Shown one piece after another: positions 1-8,645 of a stretch of DNA of 64,000 bases. The first letter of the stretch is position 1. Each line of letters starts with the position of its first letter. The position numbers and the translations under genes were made by a program. A model generated the notes under the pieces. The model was not told where the DNA came from. It did not search any database and saw nothing but the letters and a program-made list of their open reading frames with translations. Source of the stretch: Acuticoccus sp. MNP-M23 (GTDB lineage Bacteria; Pseudomonadota; Alphaproteobacteria; Rhizobiales; Amorphaceae); assembly GCF_031195445.1 (NCBI RefSeq), contig NZ_CP133480.1:3340501-3404500 (forward strand). The letters run 5' to 3'.

Positions 1-540
1 AACACCCAGCGAAAGCGCCAGATCGCCCGTGCCGATGAACACCATGTCGACGCCGGATGCTGCAATTTCGGCGGCAGCCTCCAGCCCCTTTGCGGTCTCG
101 ATCATCACGCCGGCAACGACGGCATTGTTGGCGGTGGCCGAATAGGTGCCGAAATCGGCCAGCGGACGGACGCCGCCGCCGGAGCGGTGACCGGCGGGCG
201 GATAGCGGCAGGCGGAGACCACGGCTGCCGCCGCCTCCGCGCTCTCCACCAGCGGCACCAGCACACCTTCCGCGCCCGCATCCAGCGCTTCGCCGATGCT
301 GGCGGCGGCATCGTCGCGCGTGCGCACCAGAACCGGGGCAGAACTTGCCGTTATCGCAGCCTCCAGCGACAGCCTGTCGAACAGGCCGTGCTGCATGTCG
401 ATCACCACCGCATCCATGCCGTGGCGCCCGGCCACCTCGATCAGCACCGGGGCGCCCAGCGTGAACCAGGCCACGCCCAGCGGCCCGCCCGCCTTCAGCG
501 CCTTTTTCAGCCGTGCTTTCTTAGGGTCCATAATGCTCAT
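1..540 (-). CDS. HpcH/HpaI family aldolase (3' end outside window)
   Basis: The first 180 codons of a class II, divalent-metal-dependent aldolase of the HpcH/HpaI family, which cleaves or forms 2-keto-3-deoxy-type acids to pyruvate plus an aldehyde. The N-terminal (beta/alpha)8 half is visible: a VVIDMQHG segment near residue 50, an LVRT strand, the GAEGVLVPLVESAEAA segment, and MIETAKGLE with the metal-binding Glu near residue 150. The frame runs through base 1, so the C-terminus lies outside. I take the ATG at 540 because its ATGA overlaps the stop of the upstream monooxygenase gene, implying translational coupling; a second ATG lies at 531. The exact substrate cannot be told, but the neighbours (flavin monooxygenase, aminotransferase, lactonase) suggest breakdown of a nitrogen-containing or aromatic compound. 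Confidence 0.85.
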   Translation of the reverse strand, partial: MSIMDPKKARLKKALKAGGPLGVAWFTLGAPVLIEVAGRHGMDAVVIDMQHGLFDRLSLEAAITASSAPVLVRTRDDAAASIGEALDAGAEGVLVPLVESAEAAAAVVSACRYPPAGHRSGGGVRPLADFGTYSATANNAVVAGVMIETAKGLEAAAEIAASGVDMVFIGTGDLALSLGV

Positions 541-1631
541 CGAAGGCCAGCCTCTTTCAGGAGCGGCAGGACATGCTCGCAAAAATGCGGCAGCTCTGCG
601 GTGTAGTCGAGAAATGAAAGCGCCGTGCCGCGGTACCCTTCTGCCGCAATGCGGGCGATGTCGGCGGCAATCATGTCCGGCGTGCCGACCAGCGGGTAGG
701 TGCCTGCGCCGCCGGCAAACCGCTGGGCGTAGCGGGTGTAGGCATCCTCGTCGTGGCTCTTGGAAAACTGCTTCTTGCCGGCCATGTGGTTGGCGACCGC
801 ATCGTGGTCGGCCTCATGGAGGGCGTAGCGGTCATAGGCTTCGCGCGCCTCGTCGGCACTGTCGCGGCAGACGACGTGGCACACGGTGTGGATGCCGACG
901 TCGCGGCCCGCTGCATCGGCTCTGGCGGAAATGTCGGCCACATGCCTGGCGCCGTCGGCAATGTCGCTGAAGGTGGAGAACAGCATGTCGCAGTGCTGCG
1001 CCGCAAAATCGCGCCCCGGCGGGCCGAATGCCGCGTTCATGGTCATGGGCCGGGGGGTCTGGATGCTGGCGGGGCGGCTCACCACGCCCTTGAGGTTGTA
1101 GTAGGCGCCGTCGAAGTCGAACGGCGCATCCTCGGTGTAGGCGCGCTCGATGATCCGGATCCATTCGGCGGCCCGCTCATAGCCCCTCTCGTCCGGCGTT
1201 GCGCCGAACATCGCAAATTCGGCCGGGTTCCAGCCGCAGACGATGTTGAGCCCCGCGCGCCCGCCCGACACATGGTCCACCGTCGCCAGCGCCTTGGCCG
1301 CATAGACCGGATGCACCAGCGGCACATGGACGGTGGAAAACACCGCAATGCGCTCGGTCAGCGCAGCAAGGGCCGCGGCCCATGTGAAGGTCTCGAACGA
1401 ATGCTCCCGCGCGCGGGTTTCGCCGCCAAAACCCTGCCAGCGCGCAATGGGCAGGAAGAAATCGAGTCCCGCCCGGTCGGCGATCTGTGCCGCCGCCACA
1501 TTGTCGGCCCAGGAGGCGCGCCAGCGCTCCGGCACGGTGGTGATGGCAAGGCCACCGTCGGCGTTGGCGGCAAACACACCGAGCTTGAAGCCTTCGGGAT
1601 TGGCGAGGGGGTTGGTCGTCTGATCTGGCAC
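537..1631 (-). CDS. LLM-class flavin-dependent monooxygenase, RutA/SsuD-like
   Basis: A 364-aa bacterial-luciferase-like TIM-barrel protein using reduced FMN. Family hallmarks are the GFGGE loop after the first strands, SFETFTWAAALAALT, the ATVDHVSGGRAGLNIV segment with the typical SGGR, and GWNPAEF. The closest remembered relatives are pyrimidine monooxygenase RutA and alkanesulfonate monooxygenase SsuD; the substrate is not identifiable. The frame stays open to 2165, but that extension runs backwards through the divergent aminotransferase gene. The GTG at 1631 (GGA about ten bases upstream) gives the normal family length; a TTG lies two codons further out. It overlaps the downstream aldolase by ATGA, so the two form an operon transcribed away from the aminotransferase. 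Confidence 0.8.
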   Translation of the reverse strand: MPDQTTNPLANPEGFKLGVFAANADGGLAITTVPERWRASWADNVAAAQIADRAGLDFFLPIARWQGFGGETRAREHSFETFTWAAALAALTERIAVFSTVHVPLVHPVYAAKALATVDHVSGGRAGLNIVCGWNPAEFAMFGATPDERGYERAAEWIRIIERAYTEDAPFDFDGAYYNLKGVVSRPASIQTPRPMTMNAAFGPPGRDFAAQHCDMLFSTFSDIADGARHVADISARADAAGRDVGIHTVCHVVCRDSADEAREAYDRYALHEADHDAVANHMAGKKQFSKSHDEDAYTRYAQRFAGGAGTYPLVGTPDMIAADIARIAAEGYRGTALSFLDYTAELPHFCEHVLPLLKEAGLR

Positions 1632-1748
1632 GGGCAAGGTTCCGGCTTGTCGGGGGGCTATCGTGGCCCGCCGGACCCTTGTGCGAAAGGGGATAGTTGA
1701 CGGATGGCGCCGCGAGGTGTGGAAACAGTCCACCACAGGATTGCCCCA

Positions 1749-2945
1749 ATGGATCACGCCGCCCTCGACACCCGCGCCCCCGCAGCTGACGGCATGCGCC
1801 AGCTCATTCGCGACCTTGAGACCGACAACATCGCCGACCTCGCCACCAAGGCGAACAAGCTCAACGATGTCATCCGCCTCTGGTACGGCGAAGGCGATGT
1901 GGTGACGCCAGACTTCATCAAGAAGGCTGCCGCCGATGCGCTTACCGCCGGCCGCACCTTCTACGAGCCGGACATGCGCGGCGCGGCCGACCTGCGCGCG
2001 GCGCTCTCGGCCTACCAGACCAAGCTCCACGGCGTGCCGATCCCGGAGGATCGCAGCGCGGTGCAGCCGGGCGGGATGCAGGCCCTCCACCTTGCCATGA
2101 TGCTGGTGTGCGATCCGGGCCAGAGCGTCGTCACCATTGAGCCGCAGTGGCCCAACATCCGCCATGTGGTGACGCTGGCGGGCGGTACGCCACGCCCGGT
2201 GCCGCTGGATCTCGAAGCCGAACGCCCCCGGCTCGACCTCGACCGGCTGTTCGACGCCTGCGACGAGACCACCGCAGCCATCTGCTTCTCCAGCCCCGCC
2301 AACCCCACCGGCTGGACGGCCTCGCGCGATGAATTTGCCGCAATGCTGGAATTTGCGCGCAAGCGCGGCATCTGGATCATCTCGGACGAAGTCTACAACC
2401 GCCTCTGGTTCGGCAACGAGAGGGGCGCGCCGTCGATCCTTCAGGTGGCAGAGCCCGAGGACCGGGTGCTCACCGTCAACTCATTTTCCAAGGCGTGGGC
2501 GATGACGGGGTGGCGCGTCGGCTGGATCGTGCATCCCGAGTCGGTCCGCCCGAAGCTTTCGGCGGTCACGCAATACGTCAATTCCGGCACCGCATCCTTC
2601 ATTCAGGCCGCTGCGGCGGCCGCGATCAATGACGGCGAGCCGCTGGTGGCCGAGATCCAGCGCCGCTGCCGCGACGGGGTGGATGCCGCCTACGCCGCCC
2701 TCAAGGGCCTCGACGCAATCCACCTGCCGGAAAAGCCGCTCGGCGGCATGTACGCCTTCTTCCGCCTCAAGGGGGAGGATGACAGCCGCGCCGCCTGCAC
2801 CCGCATTCTCGAGGCAGCGCAGGTCGGCCTTGCGCCGGGCTTCATGTTCGGCGCGTCCGGCCGCGCGTGGCTGCGCATGTGCGTCTGCCGGGAGACTGCG
2901 GTGGTGGAGGAGGCCGCCGGGCGCATCGCGTCCGCCCTCAAATGA
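1749..2945 (+). CDS. Class I/II pyridoxal-phosphate aminotransferase
   Basis: A 398-aa fold-type I PLP aminotransferase (AspC/AAT-I family). Seen in order: SSPANPTGW around residues 181-190 (Asn and Pro contacts to PLP), SDEVY at 212-216 (Asp bonding the pyridine nitrogen, Tyr), the SFSK Schiff-base lysine at K248, and a C-terminal Arg (about R376) that would hold the substrate carboxylate. The frame could start at 1704, but the ATG at 1749 has AGGA ten bases upstream and gives the usual length. The stop overlaps the GNAT gene start (ATGA). It diverges from the monooxygenase-aldolase pair across about 115 bp that must hold both promoters. The specific amino donor/acceptor is unknown. Confidence 0.88.
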   Translation: MDHAALDTRAPAADGMRQLIRDLETDNIADLATKANKLNDVIRLWYGEGDVVTPDFIKKAAADALTAGRTFYEPDMRGAADLRAALSAYQTKLHGVPIPEDRSAVQPGGMQALHLAMMLVCDPGQSVVTIEPQWPNIRHVVTLAGGTPRPVPLDLEAERPRLDLDRLFDACDETTAAICFSSPANPTGWTASRDEFAAMLEFARKRGIWIISDEVYNRLWFGNERGAPSILQVAEPEDRVLTVNSFSKAWAMTGWRVGWIVHPESVRPKLSAVTQYVNSGTASFIQAAAAAAINDGEPLVAEIQRRCRDGVDAAYAALKGLDAIHLPEKPLGGMYAFFRLKGEDDSRAACTRILEAAQVGLAPGFMFGASGRAWLRMCVCRETAVVEEAAGRIASALK

Positions 2946-3397
2946 CGCTGACCTTCCGCGAAGCCACCGAGGCTGATGTTGCCGCCGTCGTCGCTCTTCT
3001 GGCCGACGACGAATATGGGGCGGCCCGCGAAACGGTGAGCGACCCGCCCGCGCCTGCCTATCTGGCGGCGTTCCGGCGCATTGCGGAAAACCCGCGCGAT
3101 ACGCTGATTGTCGGCGTGAAGGAGGGGGCGGTGGTCGCCTGCGCGCAGCTCACGATCCTGTCCGGTCTCGGCCGCGAGGGGCAGACGCGCGCGCTGGTGG
3201 AAGACGTCCGCGTGGCCTCCGCCTGCCGCGGCCAGCGCATTGGCGAGGCGCTGTTCGACGACCTTGCCGCCCGCGCCCGAAAGGCCGGCTGCGCCGCACT
3301 CCAGCTCACGAGCAATGTGCGCCGCGTGCGCACCCGCCAGTTCTACGAACGCATCGGCTTCGAGGTCAGCCACGCCGGCTTCAAGCGTGCGCTGTAG
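2942..3397 (+). CDS. GNAT-family N-acetyltransferase
   Basis: A 151-aa acetyl-CoA-dependent N-acetyltransferase. It opens with FREATEADV, typical of the first GNAT strand and helix, and has a central VEDVRVASACRGQRIGEAL segment carrying the acetyl-CoA pyrophosphate-binding R/Q-x-x-G-x-G/A loop (RGQRIG), then QFYERIGF near the C-terminus, the usual motif B. The length is typical of single-domain members. Its ATG overlaps the aminotransferase stop by four bases, so it is probably co-translated with it and may acylate the same amine or amino acid, though that is inference. The next gene starts 100 bp downstream. Confidence 0.85.
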   Translation: MTLTFREATEADVAAVVALLADDEYGAARETVSDPPAPAYLAAFRRIAENPRDTLIVGVKEGAVVACAQLTILSGLGREGQTRALVEDVRVASACRGQRIGEALFDDLAARARKAGCAALQLTSNVRRVRTRQFYERIGFEVSHAGFKRAL

Positions 3398-3496
3398 GGC
3401 GTTGATCGCGGCCCATGCCGCACACTAATTTGCAGTCGGCTGTCGATTGCGGCGGCCCAACACCCGTGCATTGCACGTCAGAACAGGGAAACGCCG

Positions 3497-4345
3497 GTGC
3501 CTGACTTTCCGATCCTCGACACGCATCTCCACCTCATCGCACCGGATCGGCTCGACTATCCGTGGCTTTCGGGGGCGCCGAAGATCAACAAGCCCCACAG
3601 CCTTGCTGACTATGACGTGGCCACCGGCGCCGTTGACGTCGACGCCATGGTGTTCCTGGAGGTGGACGTGAACCCTGCCGATGCGCTGGAGGAAGCGCGC
3701 TATGTGACCGAGCAGGCAGAACGCGACCCGCGCATTCGGGCGATGGTGCCGTTTGCGCCGCTGGAAACCGGCGCTGCCGTCGCCGACCATCTGGCCGCGC
3801 TTGCCGAGTTTCCGCTGACGCGGGGTGTGCGCCGGCTCCTGCAAGGCGAGGCCGACCCCGAATTCTGCCTGCTGCCCGATTTTCTGGCCGGGGTGAAGGC
3901 GCTGGAAGCGCACGATTTCTCGTTCGACATCTGCGTCACCTACCGCCAGATGGCGAGCACGGTGGCGCTGGCCAGAGCCTGCCCCGGTGTGAAGATGGTG
4001 CTGGACCACATCGGCAAGCCCGCCATTGCAGACGGCACCATGGAGCCCTGGGCCAGCCAGATCCGCGCGCTGGCCGCCGAGCCCAACACCTGGCTGAAGC
4101 TCTCCGGCGTTGCCACCGAGGCGGACCATGACCGCTGGACCCGCGAGGAGCTGAAGCCCTTCATCGTGACTGCGGTGGAAGCGTTCGGCATCGAGCGCAC
4201 GATGTTCGGCGGCGACTGGCCGGTCTCCACCCACGCGATCACCTATCCCGAATGGGTGGACGTGGTGGAGTGGGCGCTGGCGCTGACGCCGGATGAAAGC
4301 CGCCAGCTCTTCCGCGGCACCGGCGAGGCGTTCTACCGCCTCTGA
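3497..4345 (+). CDS. Amidohydrolase-family lactonase (COG3618-like)
   Basis: A 282-aa TIM-barrel metal-dependent hydrolase of the amidohydrolase superfamily, in the group containing L-fuconolactonase, L-rhamnonolactonase and 2-pyrone-4,6-dicarboxylate lactonase. The HxH metal motif (DTHLHL) is at residues 8-13, a strand-end His occurs in VLDHIGKPA near 173, and FGGDWP near the C-terminus supplies the conserved Asp. It starts with GTG at 3497; AGGGAA about seven bases upstream supports that choice. It runs in the same direction as the aminotransferase and GNAT genes and converges on the ABC permease 19 bp away. Hydrolysis of a lactone intermediate is likely, but the substrate is unknown. Confidence 0.82.
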   Translation: MPDFPILDTHLHLIAPDRLDYPWLSGAPKINKPHSLADYDVATGAVDVDAMVFLEVDVNPADALEEARYVTEQAERDPRIRAMVPFAPLETGAAVADHLAALAEFPLTRGVRRLLQGEADPEFCLLPDFLAGVKALEAHDFSFDICVTYRQMASTVALARACPGVKMVLDHIGKPAIADGTMEPWASQIRALAAEPNTWLKLSGVATEADHDRWTREELKPFIVTAVEAFGIERTMFGGDWPVSTHAITYPEWVDVVEWALALTPDESRQLFRGTGEAFYRL

Positions 4346-4363
4346 AGCGGTGGACCGCGCACC

Positions 4364-6067
4364 CTAGCGCCAGGGCACCGTGCCGGCGGGCAGGCGGCGG
4401 CCGAAACGGTCCAGCAGCACCATCAGGCACACCGTCGCGATGACCGTGACGGCGGACATGGCGGCGGCGAGCGTGGTGTAGCCGCCATCTTCGTAGTTGA
4501 AGATGGTGGTGCCGATGGTCTCGTTGCCCGGCGACCATAACAGCGCCGACACGGTGATCTCGTTGTAGGCGGTCAGGAAGACGAGGATGGCGCCGGATGC
4601 TGCGGCCGGTGCCACCAGTGGCGCGAAGATGCGCCAGAGGCGCCTGAGGTAGCCGGCGCCGGCCACCCGCGCCGCATCGTCCAGCACCGGATCGAGCTGC
4701 GCGAAGGCCGCGGAAACCGGTTTCAGGGCGATGGACAGGAACGCCGTCACATAGGCGATGCCGATGATGAACAGCGTGTTGTAGATCGACACGCCGAGCC
4801 CCGGTATCGGCCGGATGAACGCCAGAATGAAGGCGATCGACAGGACGATGCCGGGCGTTGCGTAGGTGATGTCGCCCAGCGTTTCCATCAGCCGGCCGGT
4901 GAAGCGCCCGGCGCGCTGGCCGCGCGTTGCGGCATGGCCGACGGCAACCGCAATGGCCGCCAGCGCCAGCGCCGCCAGCCCCGCAGCCAGCGACGAGTTG
5001 AGGAAGGCCCGCACCGTCACCTCCTGGCGCACCAGCACTTCGGCAAAATTGTCGAGCGTGAGGGTCTCCAGATTGAGGGGGAGGCCGTAGGTGCGCACCA
5101 GCGCGGTGGAGAAGAGCGCGGCCAGCGGCAACACCACAACGGCGCCGATGAACCCCCACAGCGCCGCCTCCACCCAGATCCGTGCCTTGCCAAGGCGGAT
5201 CGCAAGCGGCGGGCGCGGCGGGCCGATCAGCGCCGTGCGGCCGAACCGCTGGAGCGCATAGACGATGCCCACGGCCACTACCGCCAGCGCCGCCATCAGC
5301 ATCGCAATCACCGCAACATTGGTCAGCATCCCGGTGCCGAAGCTCGCCATCCGCTGCCAGATGAGCACCGGCAGCGTGGTGTACCGCGCCGGAATGCCAA
5401 GGAGCGCCGGAATGCCGAAATTGCCCAGCGCAGACACGAACGCCAGCGCCAGACCTGCCAGAAGCGCGGGCGTGAGCAGCGGCAGCACCACGCGGGCCAG
5501 AACGCGCAGGGGCGAGGCACCGGCAACGCGCGCCGCATCCACCAGCTCGCGCGGCTGCGCCCGCAGCGCCGCACGCACGATGAGAAACACCAGCGGACTG
5601 TGCTGGATCGTCAGAAGCAGGATCACCCCGCCGCGCGAGTAGAGCGGGTTGGTGGAGCCAAGCTCGGGCGCAAGCCCGAGGGTGCGCAGGAGGGGGCTGG
5701 ACGGTCCCATCGCCTGGATCCAGGAGATGGCGGTCACATGGGGCGGGATCATCATGGGCAGGAGGATGAGGAAGATCAGCGGACCCTTTGCGCGCACGTC
5801 GGTGAGGCCGACCACGAGGGCGAGCACCGTGCCGGTGATGGTCGCAAGAAGGGCAGAGGAGATCCCGCTGTCGAGGCTGTTGGCCAGCGCCCGGCGCACG
5901 GCGCGGCTGTCCAGCGCCTCGGCAAGGGGGCCGAAGTCCACAATGCCGCCCGGCGCAAGGCCGACCGCGAACAGCCGCCCCAGCGGCAGCACGAACAGAA
6001 GGGCGGCCAGAACGAGAAGGGCGGCGAGGACAATGGCCCCGCCGCCCGGTTTTTTGAAACTGGAAAT
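4364..6067 (-). CDS. Fe3+-type ABC transporter permease (FbpB-like, fused double permease)
   Basis: An inner-membrane permease of about 567 aa with two tandem binding-protein-dependent transport domains, as in FbpB/AfuB. The EAA loops are visible: ELVDAARVAGASPLRVLARV in the first half and LDDAARVAGAGYLRRLWRIF in the second. The first clear start codon, GTG at 5992, would cut away most of the first membrane segment. The frame stays open upstream to an ATT at 6065-6067, directly after the binding-protein stop, giving a short basic N-terminus (ISSFKKPGGG) and a complete helix. I therefore prefer a rare ATT start, though a CTG or a sequencing error is possible. Downstream of the binding protein; no ATPase gene is present here. 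Confidence 0.8.
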   Translation of the reverse strand: MSSFKKPGGGAIVLAALLVLAALLFVLPLGRLFAVGLAPGGIVDFGPLAEALDSRAVRRALANSLDSGISSALLATITGTVLALVVGLTDVRAKGPLIFLILLPMMIPPHVTAISWIQAMGPSSPLLRTLGLAPELGSTNPLYSRGGVILLLTIQHSPLVFLIVRAALRAQPRELVDAARVAGASPLRVLARVVLPLLTPALLAGLALAFVSALGNFGIPALLGIPARYTTLPVLIWQRMASFGTGMLTNVAVIAMLMAALAVVAVGIVYALQRFGRTALIGPPRPPLAIRLGKARIWVEAALWGFIGAVVVLPLAALFSTALVRTYGLPLNLETLTLDNFAEVLVRQEVTVRAFLNSSLAAGLAALALAAIAVAVGHAATRGQRAGRFTGRLMETLGDITYATPGIVLSIAFILAFIRPIPGLGVSIYNTLFIIGIAYVTAFLSIALKPVSAAFAQLDPVLDDAARVAGAGYLRRLWRIFAPLVAPAAASGAILVFLTAYNEITVSALLWSPGNETIGTTIFNYEDGGYTTLAAAMSAVTVIATVCLMVLLDRFGRRLPAGTVPWR

Positions 6068-6068
6068 G

Positions 6069-7043
6069 TCAGCCGCCGAAAAGGTCCTGGAACTTCAACT
6101 TGTTCGCCTGGTCGTCGGCAAGGGCCTTGGCCGGATCGAACGCCATCAGCTTGATTTCGGAGCGGGCCGGGAAGCCTGCGGGCGGCGCCACGTCCGGGTG
6201 GGCCGGCAGGTAGCCCTGGCTGGAGGCCAGTTCCTGCCCTTCGGGCGACAGCAGGAAATCGACGAAGGCCTTGGCGGCTTCGGGGTTCTTGGCGGTGGAG
6301 AGGATCGCCACTGGCTCGGTCACGAACGAGACGCCTTCGGTGGGGAAGACGAAGTCCACCGGCGCGCCGTCGGCCTTGTTGCGGATGGCGAGAAAGTCGA
6401 CGACGAAGCCGTACAGCTTCTCGCCGCCGGCGACCGCCTTGTAGACGCCACCATTGCCGCCCTGGGCAAGCGTGTCCTGGTCGGCAAGGCCCTCATAATA
6501 GTCCCAGCCGAGGGCGGGGTCGCCGGTCAGCGTTGCCATGGTGATGGTTGCGGCACCGGAGGTGAGCGGCGAGGGGATTGCGATCTTGCCGTCGGCTTCG
6601 GGCTTCAGAAGGTCCTTGTAGGACACCGGCTTCATGTCCGCGCCGGTGTTGTAGACAATGCCGGTGGTGATGAGCTTTGTGGAGAAATAATGGTGCTCCG
6701 GGTCCATCAGCTGCGCGTCGTAGGCGGCAATGTCAGCGTCGGGATGGGCCATGAGCCGGCCTTCGGCTTCAAGGCCTTCCATGGTGACGGTGTCGGCAAT
6801 CAGCAGAAGGTCGGGCTGTGGGGTGCCTGCCGTGAATTCGGATTCCAGCTTCGCCATCACCTTGGTGGTGCCGTCGCGGAAGAATTCAACGTTGACGCCG
6901 GGGTATGCCTTTTCGAAGGCGTCGACGGTGGCCTGGGCGTCCGCGTTCGGCTGGCTGGTATAGAGCAGCAGCGAGCCGGAGGGTTCGGCGAGGGCGGCAC
7001 TCGCGGCGAGGCTCGCGGCGGCAGCAAATAGGATGCGCTTCAC
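6069..7043 (-). CDS. ABC transporter periplasmic substrate-binding protein (Fe3+/phosphonate class)
   Basis: A 324-aa periplasmic binding protein of the class that includes FbpA/AfuA and 2-aminoethylphosphonate-binding proteins. A clean Sec signal peptide (KR, hydrophobic core, Ala-rich cleavage site after about residue 19) precedes LLLYTSQPNADAQATVDAFE, the usual opening of this family, and the middle has ITTGIVYNT. The GTG start at 7043 is fixed by AAGGAG six bases upstream and by the signal peptide; the longer frame to 7163 is not needed. The gene is followed immediately by the permease, so uptake of iron or an organic solute is likely. A clear Tyr-Tyr iron-binding pair was not verified. 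Confidence 0.85.
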   Translation of the reverse strand: MKRILFAAAASLAASAALAEPSGSLLLYTSQPNADAQATVDAFEKAYPGVNVEFFRDGTTKVMAKLESEFTAGTPQPDLLLIADTVTMEGLEAEGRLMAHPDADIAAYDAQLMDPEHHYFSTKLITTGIVYNTGADMKPVSYKDLLKPEADGKIAIPSPLTSGAATITMATLTGDPALGWDYYEGLADQDTLAQGGNGGVYKAVAGGEKLYGFVVDFLAIRNKADGAPVDFVFPTEGVSFVTEPVAILSTAKNPEAAKAFVDFLLSPEGQELASSQGYLPAHPDVAPPAGFPARSEIKLMAFDPAKALADDQANKLKFQDLFGG

Positions 7044-7407
7044 AGTCAGCTCCTTAACTTCAGGGTTACCCCGTCCTGCCGCCGTCGTGTGACAGGACGA
7101 TGACGTCGCTGCCCGGCTAAAGGATGCTGGAAGCGCGCACAACGCCGCCGATGCCGGCAGCATGGTTGACGGATCGCCGCCAACCGCTTAAACGCTGCCG
7201 CCAGACGCAACCTTTGCGTCATCACCCGCACCCGCGGGCCGCGCGGACGCTGACCGCGGCGGCCCTGTCAGTGCTCCGGCATCCTCGCCGGCCCGATTGC
7301 GTTCGGGCTGGCACGCCGCGGGCACAAAGGAGGGGCGTCTTTGCCGGATTGTCCGGCACTCTCCGTGCCGTGGGGACAGGCCCCACGCGCGATATAGAAG
7401 ACGTGAC
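7044..7407. promoter_or_regulatory. Divergent intergenic region, binding-protein gene and rpsD
   Basis: A 364-bp stretch without a gene between the leftward binding-protein gene and rightward rpsD. On the + strand TTGACG (7166-7171), a 17-bp spacer and TAAACG (7189-7194) form a plausible sigma-70 promoter for rpsD about 215 bp upstream of its start; the -10 match is weak. The ORFs crossing this region look like frame shadows. Nothing else recognisable is seen. Confidence 0.35.
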
Positions 7408-8025
7408 ATGACCAAGCGCCACAGTCAGAAGTACAAGATCGACCGCCGGATGGGCGAGAACATCTGGGGTCGGCCGAAAAGCCCGATCAACAAGCGCGAA
7501 TACGGCCCCGGCCAGCACGGCCAGCGCCGCAAGGGCAAGATGAGCGACTTCGGCCTGCAGCTTCGCGCCAAGCAGAAGCTGAAGGGCTATTACGGCTCCA
7601 TCTCCGAAAAGCAGTTCCGCGCCGTTTACGACGAAGCCGTTCGCCGCCGGGGTGACACCTCCGAGAACCTCATCGGCCTTCTGGAAAGCCGTCTCGACGC
7701 GGTGGTCTACCGCGCCAAGTTCGTGCCGACCGTGTTTGCCGCCCGCCAGTTCGTCTCCCACGGTCACGTGCTGGTGAACGGCAAGCGCGTGAACATCCCG
7801 AGCTACCGCTGCAAGCCGGGCGATGTGATCGAAATCCGCGAGAAGTCCAAGAACATGCTTGCCGTTCTGGAATCCATCGGTCTCGCCGAGCGCGACACGC
7901 CCGACTACCTCGACATCGACCACACCAAGATGACCGCAGGCTACGTGCGCATGCCGTCGCTGGGTGACGTGCCGTACCCCGGCACGATGGAACCGAACCT
8001 CGTCATCGAGTTCTATTCCCGCTGA
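7408..8025 (+). CDS. rpsD: 30S ribosomal protein S4
   Basis: A 205-aa primary 16S rRNA-binding protein of the small subunit. It reads [20 protein letters not shown] and continues with [17 protein letters not shown], the long helical segment, and the S4 RNA-binding domain ([12 protein letters not shown] through [12 protein letters not shown] and CKPGDVIEI), ending with EFYSR. The length matches alphaproteobacterial S4. As usual in this class it stands alone rather than in the alpha operon. The ATG is 7408, with GAAG ten bases upstream. A strong terminator lies 37 bp past the stop, so it is monocistronic. Confidence 0.98.
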   Translation: MTKRHSQKYKIDRRMGENIWGRPKSPINKREYGPGQHGQRRKGKMSDFGLQLRAKQKLKGYYGSISEKQFRAVYDEAVRRRGDTSENLIGLLESRLDAVVYRAKFVPTVFAARQFVSHGHVLVNGKRVNIPSYRCKPGDVIEIREKSKNMLAVLESIGLAERDTPDYLDIDHTKMTAGYVRMPSLGDVPYPGTMEPNLVIEFYSR

Positions 8026-8062
8026 TTGCCGCCGGGCAGCGACTGCGCTGCCGAAGACAGAA

Positions 8063-8096
8063 CCCGTCCGCAGCGTAGGCTGCGGGCGGGTTTTTT
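8063..8096 (+). terminator. Rho-independent terminator of rpsD
   Basis: A 12-bp stem (CCCGTCCGCAGC against GCTGCGGGCGGG, one G-U pair) with a GTAG loop, followed directly by six T residues. It lies 37 bp after the rpsD stop in the right orientation. Confidence 0.92.
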
Positions 8097-8645
8097 GTGG
8101 CTGGCACCGGGGTCAGTGGGTTTCGGGCAAATCGTTCGTGCATTGCATGAGGCTGCACCGCTTCGTAGACTTGCCGGGACCGGGCGCCCGGCGTCCGCTT
8201 CATCATGGCAACAGGGTGGATGTGATGATCCCCGAGTGGATTACGGGCGCGGCACTCGCAGCTTCGTTGGCGGGGCTTTACAATCTGGCGCAATATTTTC
8301 AGTTCGCGGTCACACTTTAAAGTTTAATGGCCGAGACATGCACGGCGCGTCCAGCGCTGTCGTGCGGCGTTCGTCAGGCCGTGCCGGAAAGTTTTCCGGC
8401 GCCCGACACTTTCCTGTGGCAGCAATGCAGGTTCGCGGCTTGACCGGGCCGGCCCGCTGGCGCAACCAGCGCTGGCGTAAGCCAGACGGAACTGGAGATC
8501 TGACCCGCTGCAGGCACGTTGCGACTTGTGCCGCGAACGTGAGGTCCCGTCCGTCTGCGGCAAGGGGCTTCAGCAGCGGTGTCCGTGCCGCCGGTTTGCG
8601 TGAGCGGCCCGCAAGTTGGCCGAAGGCTATGTTGGGGAAGAGGTT
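8097..8645 (+). other. Hairpin-rich gene-poor stretch between rpsD and the CDF transporter
   Basis: About 550 bp with no convincing gene beyond one tiny ORF. It contains several short perfect inverted repeats in a row: GCCGGAAA/TTTCCGGC at 8383-8400, a CGGGCC/GGCCCG palindrome at 8445-8456, GCTGG-CGCAA-CCAGC at 8456-8470, and CTGGC-GTAA-GCCAG at 8472-8485. They could be an untranslated leader or a structured RNA; I recognise no Rfam-type consensus. The long open frames on both strands look like high-G+C artefacts. Confidence 0.3.
8225..8320 (+). CDS. Possible 31-aa membrane microprotein
   Basis: A short frame from ATG 8225 to TAA 8320 encodes one hydrophobic helix (about residues 6-25, LAASLAGLYNLAQY) after a short N-terminus. 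A GGGTGGA sequence lies upstream of the ATG. I do not recognise it. It may be a real small membrane protein, the relic of a larger gene, or chance; the supporting evidence is only its composition and the weak ribosome-binding-like sequence. Confidence 0.2.
   Translation: MIPEWITGAALAASLAGLYNLAQYFQFAVTL

Noticed and set aside
4934-6154. 406-aa Arg/His/Gln-rich + strand frame
   Set aside because: Antisense to the ABC permease; the low-complexity composition shows a frame shadow.
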